Below, piece after piece: positions 49,501 to 61,196 of a DNA stretch of 64,000 nt; position 1 is the first letter of the stretch, and each line of letters opens with the position of its first letter. Origin of the DNA: Hirundichthys speculiger (taxonomy: Eukaryota > Chordata > Actinopteri > Beloniformes > Exocoetidae). The DNA is taken from the NCBI GenBank assembly GCA_018398805.1, contig JAGFBZ010000938.1, positions 112,001 through 176,000 on the forward strand, in the 5' to 3' direction. Under the pieces are notes generated by a model, which was given only the letters and a program-made list of their open reading frames with translations, did no database searches and had not been told where the DNA came from. The translations under genes and the position numbers were made by a program.

Positions 49501-52500
49501 TCGATGTCAGAGCGTAGAATGGAGAAGGATCAGCCAATGAGCGTGCAGGTCAACCACTGGTCCCGCCCACTGGCAAAATGTCATTATTATGTAAAAGCTC
49601 ATTCTTATTAAGATTCATGCTGAAAACTCCTTGGAATCATTGTATTGTGAATGAGACAGCAGTTTCTCGTCTCTTCATGGAAAATGATGGATTTTGGCAA
49701 AAATGAACTTTTTCAGAGGCTGAAACACTCGATTCTGCAGGATCCAGTACAATGCTTAATCACAGTCATATTTCTTAAAAAACGAAGCCATTATGAAATA
49801 AACTATTATGCATTAAACTAAGATTAAATAATAATAAAATATATTTCATAATAATGGGAAATATTTCATAATAATACACATATTTCATAATAATACACAT
49901 ATAATACACATATATTTGTGTACATTGTAACAGACGCTATATAAATAAAATTGAATTGAATTGAATTGAATATTTCATAATAATGGGAAATATTAAATGA
50001 TAATAAATATGTATTTAATAATAATGGCAAACATTTCATAATAATGGATATGTATTTCATGATAATAAACGCCTGTATTTCATAATAATAGACTCATTTA
50101 TTCATTGAATTATGACCCAAACAGGGCTCCATATAAAAGAGGTCAAAGTATAAAAAAAAAAACTATCCTTAAAATAACCAGTAACATAACAGAACACTAA
50201 TTAAAACAACTGACTGAACAAAATGAGACAAAGGGGAACTTAAATAGAGACCAAACACAAGGAGGGGGAGGAACACTGGAAATTAACAGAAACTAACAGT
50301 AAAGCTAATTTCCCCCCATGACATGATGGTTTGGTCCACTTTGTCAGCGGCCCCTACTCTTGCTCCACAGGAGGAGGTGCAACTAACCACCTTAGTGCCA
50401 GTCACAGTCTGCATCCATTTTCTTGCCCCGCTGCATCCCCTAATATTTGCGTTTCTCCATCATCTGCTCCTCCTGCTGCTTCCTTCTGTCCCCGTGGACG
50501 CTCACCTGTCTTCTGTGTCCTCCCACACAGTCTCAGGCCATGAGGATTGTACGGACGGTGGGTCAGGCGTTTGACGTGTGTCACCAGAAGACCCTGCAAC
50601 AGAAAAGTGATGAGCAGGAGGAGGAGGAGGGGGAGGAGGATGGGAAGGCAGGGGAGTCCTGAAGCAGTGGCCAGGTGAGTCACACCTACACAGATGCATG
50701 CACTGCATGCAAAGACTGCATCTCCTTCCCATCATCACACGTGCTCTGCCTCCTTCACCCAACACACTAACTCTTCAGGCTCATTCTCTTGTGTCTTTGT
50801 CTCACAGTCAAATAAAAACCCAGGAGACGAACCTATCTGAAAAAAACATTCACCTTTTTTATTTTTTATGCTGAAGCTGAAAATTAGTTTTGGTGAAGCG
50901 AACGAGCCATCAAAAACGTTTTCTTGTGTGGGATTTTTCTGGTTGTTTGCTCGCCGATGTGGAAGCGAGCTATGAAACAGGGCGGCGTGAAAATCTTTCT
51001 AATGCACCGTGTCTCTCTGCAGGAAAGAAGAGGTCTGCTTTGTCCGAGGAAACAGACCTTGAAGGCACCACAGAGGAGAGCATAGAATACATTTCTTCAT
51101 CAGACCTGGAGAAGAACAAAAGGGATGAAGCTCTCAGCACAGATGACAAGGTACTGGGCCGGTTGTCCTTGGCCATTTCATTCTGCCAAATACAAAGCCC
51201 TGCTATTTTTAAAGTCCACGAGCAAACATGACTTTTTCAGATACATCTAAAAAGCTGAATTGATTTTTTTAAAATCCAGGGCCAGGCCACTAACCTTTTA
51301 AGAAGAATAATTAGTCAACTATTAGGTTCTACTATAAATATAATCCTTGTCCTCTGCAGCTCTCATCAGTTTTTGAACAATAACCCTGATGATGCCGTTG
51401 CCATGATGACATCATCCTGGAGACTATACATTTACTTTGTGGAGTTTAATGAACATGAATGTTTACAGATTGGAAGATCGTATTGAAAAAAGCCGTCATG
51501 TTGCAGTGTTTTTGTCAAATAAAAGTTAGGATATTACAGTGGTCAATTCAAACACAAACAGCCATGAGCGCAAGCAGTTTGCTTCAAAACAGCATAAATT
51601 AGATGTACTTTGGCATACATGAGCATACTTAACAGCATTCATAACTGAAAATAAAACATCTAAAACTTCTTGCTAATTAAGAATTCCCAGCTGAAGCTGA
51701 CACCAGCTGAAAGTCTAGCCTCATAAAAACTTAAATGAGGTTCAGTCAACAGCTCTGAGGGCCATGCAGCACATTGATCAACCTTCGCCTTTTAGACTTG
51801 TTTGTGGTGAAATCCTCTGTGAGGTCTCTTCAATATTGATGAGATCATATGGTTTATTGATGAAACCACACCGAGGTCTTCTGGCGCTGCTCTGCTAATC
51901 CTGCGATGCCCAACAAATCGCCGTCTGCTCTCTGATGTTTTGTCTCTGAGGAAACAGCGGTTTTATTAATCCAGAGAGAAGAATGTTTCTGCTGTAGCAG
52001 GGAGATCTTTGGTGGGACTGAATGTTTTTTATTGTTTATTGTTTATTATTTATTGTTACGGCGAGCTGACAACATGGAAATCAACTTCATATCTTCCTAT
52101 GTATTCTTTACTTTTTTTTCTTTTACAGTAGTAGCAGAATATGACAAGACAAGGCAGACTTTTAATAGACAGACAAGAGTAAAAGTAAGCATAAAGAAAG
52201 ACAATACGAATAAGATTTTTTGCGTACAGATCTATATAATATATATCTGTATGGAAAAAAAAAAAATATATATATATATAATATATATATAAATACACAG
52301 TGGAGGAAATAAGTATTTGATCCGCCGCTGATTTTGGCAGTCGTCATACTAAGAAATAAATGAACAGTCTCAGACTTCAATGGCAGCTTTATTTTAACAG
52401 TTATAGAAAGAATATTGAAAAAGAATTTTGAGAAAATTACATGAAATGAAAAATAAAAATAAATTTGCAAGTCATTGAGGGAAATAAGTATTTGATCCCC

Positions 52501-54651
52501 TAGCAAAACATGATCTAATATTGAATTGAATTGAATTGAATTGAAAATACTTTAATAATCCCCGAGGGGAAATTGGCTTGTTGCAGCAGATACAAAAATA
52601 TACATAAATAGACAGGACATTAAATAGACATTAAATAGGCAATAAATAGACAAAAAACAGTGTGCAAAACAAGACAAAAACAGTGTGCAAAATCAGTAAT
52701 AATAAAACTGTAATAATGTAATAAAGTGATAATGCGGCATTAACAGAAGGCAGTGGCAGAAGTAATCAGCAGCGATTATTCCCTGACAACCAGGAGTTAT
52801 AGATTTTAATTGCACTAGGAAGGAACGACCTCCTGTGTCGTTCCTTTGAGCAGCGGGGTTGAAGGAGTCTGCCACTGAAGCTGCTCTTCAACTTGTCCAG
52901 GATTTTGTGGAGGGGATGAGAGAGGTTGTCAAGGATTGCCAGCAGTTTGCCAGCAGTAAATACCAATACTTGGTGGTTAAACCCTTGTTTCAGCTCAGCT
53001 GTCAGACGTTTCTTGTAGTTGTTTACTAGGTTTAAACACATCAGGAGTAATGTTCGTCCACTCCTCTCTGCAGATCATCTCCAGATCCTGAAGGTTTTGA
53101 GGCTTGGAAACTCTTAGCTTCAGCTCTCTCCATAGATGTTTAACAGGATTAAGGTCAGGAGACTGGCTAGGCCATTCCATGACCTTGATGTGCTTCTGAT
53201 GGAGCCACTCCTTTGTTTCCTTGGCTGGATGTTTTGGGTCGTTGTCATGACGACGACCCGTCCACGACCCATTTACAATGTCCTTGTGGAGGCAAGGAGG
53301 TTGTCACCCAAGATTCTGCGGTACATGGCCCCGTTCATCTTCCCATCGATGCGGTGAAGTCCACCTGTCCCCTTAGAAGAGCAACACCCCCAAAGCATGA
53401 GGCTTCCACCGCCATGCTTGACAGTAGGGATGGTGTTTTTGGGCTCATATTCAGCATTTCTCTTCCTCCAAACACGTCCAGTTGAGTTGAGGCCAAAGAG
53501 CTCAGTTTTAGTCTCACCTGACCACAGCACCTTCTCCCAGTCTCTTTCTGAGTCATTAATATGTTCGTTATCAAACCTGAGTCGGGCCTGGACCTGAGCC
53601 TTCTGGAGCAGAGGGACCTTGGACCACTGCAGGATTTTAAACCATTGCGTCTCAGTGTATCACCAATAGTTTTCTTGGTGACTGTGGTCCCAGCTGCCTT
53701 GAGATCATTAACCAGCTCCTCCCGTGTAGTTCTGGCTGATCTCTAACCTTTCTCATGATCATTGAGACCCCACCAGGTGATATCTTCCATGGAGCCACCA
53801 GCCCAGGTTGATTAACAGTCATGTTGTTCTTCTTCCACTTCTGAATAATTGCACCATCAGTTGTCACCTTCTCATTCAGCTTCTGATGGTTTTGTAGCCC
53901 ATTCCAGCCTTGTGGAGTTCAACAACTTTGTCCCTGACATCTTTTGACAGCTCTTTAGTCTTGTCCATGGTGGAGATGGTGGAGTATTACTGAGTCTGTG
54001 GCCAGATGGCTTTTTATACAGGTGACTATTCCGAACAGGTGTCTCTCATGCAGGTAATTACTTCAGTGAGATTAGGAGTATGCCAGTGGTCTGTGGGAAC
54101 CAACACTGGTCAAGGTTGGTCAGGGATCAAATACTTATTTCCTCCACTGTATATATATTAGGGCTGGGCAAAATAACACGTTATTATTACATTAACTCAT
54201 TAATTTATTAACGCCAACATTTATTTTATTGCGCATTAATGCATGTTGCTCACATGCTTTTGTTTTGAAAAGTCTATTTCTGGCTGCTACAATAAAAATA
54301 TGGAGAAAAGCTAAAACAGACATGGAGAACGGTAAAGTTACAGAACTTTAACGTGGACATTTTAATTTTAAAGTTCTCCCAGATGGAGGATTCGACAGAA
54401 ACAAGGTTATTTGTAACAACTGCCGAGCCAAGTGCTGCCAAGTGCTGATGTTTAAAGTGTTTACACAACAAATTTTATGGCACTTTAGTTCACATGAGAG
54501 CAAAACATTTAAATAAAAATGCACTTTATACTACTTTACTGTATACTACTGTATACTTTGCATATACAATGCGAGTAATTGTGATTAATCAAGGAAATCA
54601 TGCGATTAATCACGATTAAAAATTTTAATCATTGCCCAGCCCTAATGTATG

Positions 54652-54683
<32 letters not shown>

Positions 54684-57600
54684 ATTTTCACAGTACCTTT
54701 CCTCGTCTTCGAGCTCACTGGCCAACAATGAGTCCCTAATGTCTCTGGTTGCTGACTGAGCTTTATTGACTTGGCACTGAATAAACTCCGACATAAATTA
54801 GAGTTTGTGTGCTTGTTCCAGTGGGACACACAGCAGTGACGGTCTGTTTCTCACTGGCGTTGGCGTTGTTTCTGCAGCTACAGGGATGGAGACGCCAGAT
54901 CAGCCTCTGCAGGTGTCGGCCCATTCAGGTTGCTCAAGCGATGCAGCAGATTCTGCCGGGGGGCTGACGCCCCAATCAGAGTGTCTTCATTTGTGATACG
55001 GTGCTGTGGAAAAGTACTTGTCCGCTTACAGAGTCCTTCTCTTTATGCTTTTTGGTCACACTGACATGACATGACAAGATCATCAGTTTTCAAATTATGA
55101 CTTCATTTATTAAGGTAAAAAAATATATATTTAAACCAACCTGGCCCTATGTGAAAAAGTAAAGCCCCCTCAGCCTAATAACTGGTTGTGCCTCCCTTGG
55201 CGACATCAGCTGCTACCAAGCGTTTGCAATAACTGGCGCTGAGGCTTTGTCATCTCTGTGGAGGAACTGTGGTCCCCTCCTCTTTACAGATGTGTTTTAA
55301 TTCAGCCACACTGGAGGGGTTTTTGAGTTTGAACGGCCTGTTTAAGGTCATGATGCAGCATCTCAATTGGTTTTAAGTCCAGACTTTGATGAGGCCACTC
55401 CAAAACCTTCATTCTGCTTTTTTTTTGTTTTGTTTTGATCAGGTGATCATGTTACATTGCTTGGCCAATCTGTGCTGCAGGGAATTTGGTGCGCTCAGAC
55501 TTATGACTGTCGTGATGGTACATCGTGTGATTTCTTAAATATTTTAATCCATACTAACTATAATGAGAAAAAAAAGAGAGTGGTCTGACAACTATGTACA
55601 ATATGGATTCACATGTATAACAGAACGTGATGGTAGTCAGCGTCATATCTGCATGAATTGCAATGCCAAGTTAAGAAGTTCTAGTCTAGTACCAGCAAAA
55701 CTAAAGGAACACTTTATTTATTTATTTATTTGCCTTTATTACAGTCACTTCTTTAAGCTTCATGGAGATGAGAAATACAAGAGCACAATACTTGTTGACT
55801 TCAAGGTGAAGAGAACCAGATTCAATGAAAAGGCAACTCTGCCTGCTCTCGGCTTTTTACCCATCAACAAACTGATGGGCTCCAGTGACCCTCGTGAGCC
55901 TCGTGAGACAAAGCGGGTTCAGAAAATGATTGATAAATACAATAAATATTAAGTAAGGTATGTAATTCATGCAGTTCATGCATTGCATTGGTTTTGTTCT
56001 TTGAACACAGTGATGTAGTATACTTGATCTAAGGGTCATGAACTGATGGCTGGAGATTCTCCTTCAGGATTTTCTGGTTGAGCAGAATTCATGGTTCCAT
56101 CAATCACAGCAGGTCATTTAGGTCCTGAAGCAGTAAGGCTGTTTTAGTTTTATGTCATCTCTGTAGTTTACATACTAACAATGCATCAGTCACAATAGAA
56201 GTGCATGGAATTCTTAGTTCTCCAGTTAATGAATAATTATTATTAATATATTTTGTCCTATATAGTTTTACAGGGATGTATGTGCTCCCTCCCCTCTCTC
56301 TGTCCTCCATCTTTTCTGCTTTATCTCCCTCCTCTTTTCTTTCTTTACCCGGCTGGCCTCCAGCAGGAAGGTCCTCCATATGATCCAGGTCCTGCTCGAG
56401 GTTTCTTCCTCTTAAAGTGGAGTTTTTCCTTGACACTGTTTGGCTTTTAGTCTTTTTTTTCCTGCTCCGGGAGTTCTTTTTACTTGCCATTATCCTTGAT
56501 TGGATTTAATATTATAATTTTGGTTAATGATATTTGCTCGGGGGTCATGCTCTGGGTCTCTATAAAGCACCCAGAGACAATTGACATTGTAACAGACGCT
56601 ATATAAATAAAATTGAATTTGAACTGAACTGAATTTAACGGGACACACACCTTCCAAAAACGTCCACTTTTGTCTCGTCAGTCCACATCATAATTTCCCA
56701 AAAGTCTTGGAGATCGTCAAGATGTCTTTTAGCAAATGTGAGACGAGCCTTTGTGTTTTTCTGATCAGCACTGGGTTTTGTCTCAGAACTTTCCCATGAT
56801 GCCATTTGTGCCCACAGTCTCTTATTTATTGAGGAATCATGAACTCTGACCTGAACTGAGGCCAGTGAGGCCTGCAGGGCTTTAGATGTTGTTTTGGATT
56901 TTATTTATTTTTTTTTTTTTTGTGAGCTCCTGGATGAGTCGTCGATACCCTCTTGGAGTAATTTGGTAGGTCAGCCAGTCCTGGAAGGGTTCACTACTGT
57001 TCTGTCTTTTCTTCATTTCAGGACAACATCTCTCACTGAGGTTCACTGGAGTCCCAAAGCTTTAGAAATGGATTTGTAACCTTTTTTCATACTGATCAAT
57101 ATCAATGACTTGGTTTCTCCTTTAGATCTTCCTTTAGATTGGGTGGCATGATGTGTTGCTTTTTGAAATCTTTTGGATTACTTCATGTTGTCTCACAGGT
57201 TTTTTTTCTTTACTCAGGCTATTTTTGTCTGATATTAACATTTGTTTGATGATATGAAACATGTAAGTGTGACAAAACAGCAAATACTCAGGAGGCAAAT
57301 TCTTTCTTACAGCACTGTATAAGCATCATAAGCCAGCTTGTTTCTTGGGCTTTGTACCTTTTTTAGCCAAAGTTAAGGTTTTTTTTAAGCTAGGCTTTCA
57401 AACAACACGCCATCTCACACCGTCCCCATGACGTACTGACTGATTTCATCCACGTCACAGCGGACAAGGACCTCCCTCCTCGCTGTCTCCCCAGTTTGCA
57501 GCCATTGTCACACCCCTCGTACATCTTTACGAATAACCAGTTCACACATTTTAAACCTCCGTTAAACCTCTGTTACTACCTCTCAAGATGGCACAAAGGT

Positions 57601-60600
57601 GAAACGGAGGTGAAACAAAACGTTAAGCCGTTATTTCTTGGTTGCACATTATACAAATATTTAAAAAATCCATTACAAAGTTCCACCTAGAGGGCCCTGA
57701 ACATCAGTGAGTAATAATATCTAAGTATTAATCTACGCAGCCGCTGCCAGACCAGAGTCTCTTTGCTATTCACGTCCTTGTGGAGTTCAGACTGGCAGAG
57801 AAACTGCCGGCTTTGAAACCACTTCTGTAGACATGTCTATGCACACACACACACACACACACGTGCAGACACACACACACCACACGCATAAGCATTCATA
57901 TTTTTCTTTCCACAATTACTCTGTCATTTCAGATTGTTGGTTCTGGTACCCTATACTTTCAGTCATATGTGCTTGTTTGCTAAGTGTACTTAAAATAAGC
58001 TCACTCTGGATTTGGATTTGGCAGCATCATCCGTTACTGAGAAGGACTTCAAGTGTGGCATTTAGGGCTTAGATTCAGAGCTCTGGCGGCGAGCTTTGAA
58101 CTGTTAAACTGTTAAACTGTTAATACTGAAGCACTAGTTGCAGAGCTCCCCTCACTGGTGACTAACTGGTAACTGAGTGCACCGCTATTAATTTCAGCTG
58201 TGATTCAACATGCATTACATATTAGTTAGTTTAAAAAGAGATAAAGTATCAAGAGTAATTACTCTCTGATGAGTATAATCCTCTCAGATGCTACTTTTGT
58301 TTTGAAATGCAACATACTGGACTGTCTAAATACTGACTAAGCTATCAAACCTGCCAGTGTACTTACTGGGTGGATCGTTAGATTCGTCATCTGGATGAAT
58401 TCCTAACTCTGAGTGTTTTAGACTTAAGTCCTTAAATGTGTTCAAAGGTTTAATTTAACTGAACTAAAGTACTTTCAAATAAGCAACTGGTTTTGCTTAA
58501 AGCAACAGAGTCTAAAATGATTTAGGTGTGGTTTAAAGAAACAGAACTCAGTGTGCTACCATCTGCACCGTAGATGTCCCATGAGCCTCCTCTCCTGCTG
58601 AGCTCTCCCATCCTCGCAGCCTCGGTGTCCGGCCCGTCTGCAGCAGAGGCGTCCTGCTCTGCAGAGCATCAGCTGCAGCTCCTTCAGAAACAGCTGCAGC
58701 AGCAGGAGCAGCAGGCGCAGGCAGCTTCAGCTCAGGTGCAGAGTCGTTTCTCTTTTTTTAATGTTTCTGATAAATCTCCCAGCAGCAGCACTGAAGCACA
58801 GTGTGCTGGATTATTCCTGAAAAAAATCACCCAAATATCTCAACGTGATACAGCTCATCATATCTGCGATCTCGGTGGCATGTGTTTGTGTGTTCAGATA
58901 CATGTGCTGCAGGAGCAGTTGTCGGTGGAGGTGTGTGCACGGACCGACGCCCAGGCCCGAGTCCAGAGGCTCCTGCAGCAGAACACCGATCTCCTGCAGC
59001 ACATCTCCATCCTGGTCAAACAGATCCAGGAGCTCGAGCTCAAATCTGCTGGACAGTTAACATCTAGTGAGTGGAAATCAATTTTTGCTCTTCAATTTTC
59101 TTTTTTTTTTTATTTGGTTGCTTTTTATCATTCTCCATTTCTAATCAGAAATAGCTGTTGCAGAGTAGATGGATGAAAAAAAGTTGCACAGTCTTAACCC
59201 GAGATATTTGATCTTTTTTCTTGTGAACGTACTTTCATTTGTTTATCTACATCCATATTTGTATTTCAGGCTTATTTACAGTCCCAAAATAGATTTTGCA
59301 CATTGCCGGCTTAATTTAAATCATTGAATTTGCATATTTCTTCTTCCACAATGTGTCTGGGGAAATTGAGAGCAAAAGGTCCAAGTCTAAACCAGATGCT
59401 CTTGACCTCCAGTCCCTCAGATGTCAGATGTCATTCCTCTGTAGCTGATATACTCATACGAACAAGGGATTACTTTGGGAAACCTTTTGTTAAACACTGA
59501 AATACAGAGCAACATTAACAAATGTGATTTAAAACTTTACAGAGCAAAAAAAAAAAAACAAGTCTTAACCTTATAAAGACGTGATGATGACATCTTGGTT
59601 CGGAGGCGTCCAGGATGGACCATCACACAAGCATGTGTTGTGTTTTCAGGAAGAAATGGGCAGAATCTGCTCCAGACCAAACATGAAAAGAACCAAACCA
59701 CTCATACTTTATCAACGGCCCAAATGCCAGGCTCTTTGATGGTTTGGGGTTTTATCAGCACCTTTACAAAGGTCATTTAAGCTTCTGTGACGGCAGCATT
59801 AATGCAGAAAAGTACACTGAGTAAGTAAGTAAGTAAGTAAGTAAACTTTATTTATGCAGCGCCCTTCACAGACCATGGTCACAGAGCGCTTCACAATTAA
59901 AATAAAAATAAAAAACACAGTAAAAGATACATACAAATTTACGATTAAAAGGCCAAGACAACACATTTTTGATCATAACAGCCCCAAGACAATTAGGCAA
60001 AAGCCTGCACAAATAAAAAGGTCTTTAATTGCCTTTTGAAGGAGTCAACAGACTCCATGGAACGTAGAGAGAGCAGAAGATCGTTCCAAAGCCTGGGAGC
60101 AACGGCCTGGAAGGATCGGTCTCCTCTGGTCCGGAAGCGAGTCCGAGGAACCATCAGCAGATTCTGATCCACAGACCTCAGAGCCCGAGCTGGGGTGTAG
60201 GGCTGGATCAGATCGCTGATGTAAGGTGGAGCCTGACCACGCAAAGCTCTGAAAGTTAAAACCAGAATTTTAAAATTGATCCTAAAGGAAACTGGCAGCC
60301 AGTGAAGAGCTTTTAGAATAGGGGTTATGTGTGACCTCCTATTAGAGCGGGTCAGAATTCTAGCTGCAGACGAGACAGCTCCTTCTTGTTTAGACAAGAG
60401 AACAAACTGTTGCAATAGTCCAAACGCGAAGACACAAATGCGTGAATGACCAGCTCCAAATCATTTTGCGACAACATTTTCCTGAGTTTAGAAATATTCC
60501 TCAGATGAAAGAAGCAGTTCCTTGTCAGCTGTTTGCAGTGTTGCACTAATGACATGTCTTTGTCAAACACAACACCCAGGTTTCTTAGGCTCGGTTTAAC

Positions 60601-61097
60601 AGACCGGCCCAAGTCACCCAAATACTGGTTAATCCCAGGAATGGAGTCATCAGGGGCAATAACCACTGAGATTTTAGAGCATCTGCTGCCTTCAGGACCA
60701 CATGTTTTCCAGGGACATCCTTGCATTTTTCCACAAGAGACCACATTCTGCACATTACGAAGACGTGGCTGAGGAGGAAGAGGGAGCCGGTACTTGACTG
60801 GCCCGCCTGGCTGTCCTGGTTTTTCCCCAGTATAAAGTATGTAGAGAATTTATAAGAAAAAAAAAAAACAGAACCTTAACAAAAAACGCCTTAAGACATA
60901 GTATGAGTAAACATGGCAATATTACAAAGTCGTAAAGGCTTTACTTTTCCAGCTTTTTGGAAATAGTTGCTGACCTGAATCAGATGAATTTAAATTAACA
61001 AATGAAATGAAGTTGGCAAGAGAGAACACATGAAACGTCTTGACTTCACCGTGCTGTCTGGACAGAAATAAAAGTCAAAGTAAATTTAAAAATCGCA

Positions 61098-61196
<99 letters not shown>

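Larger units (their letters stand above)
52296..54149 (-). mobile_element. Tc1-like transposon with IR/DR ends
   Basis: Left end CAGTGGAGGAAATAAGTATT, right end inverted AAATACTTATTTCCTCCACT, with TA next to both. A second internal GGAAATAAGTATTTGATCCC at 52480-52499 gives the IR/DR layout. The minus-strand transposase is broken, and a LINE fragment is nested near the left end. Confidence 0.88.
54999..57317 (-). mobile_element. Tc1-like transposon carrying two nested fragments
   Basis: Ends CGGTGCTGTGGAAAAGTACT and, inverted, CAGTGCTGTAAGAAAGAATT, each next to TA. Flanking parts (55007-55436 and 56637-57317) match a common fish Tc1-like element in minus orientation (GCCACTCCAAAACCTTC, TTTTGTCTCGTCAGTCCACA). 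The middle 1.2 kb is foreign. Confidence 0.85.

Noticed and set aside
54805..54996. An additional constitutive nos1ap exon
   Set aside because: Its protein-like frame has the wrong phase and exon 7 joins exon 8 correctly without it; kept only as a cryptic or poison exon candidate.
58574..59176. A single 200-codon gene starting at ATG 58574
   Set aside because: It is nos1ap exons 8 and 9 plus the open intron between them; human homology places the splice junction exactly there.
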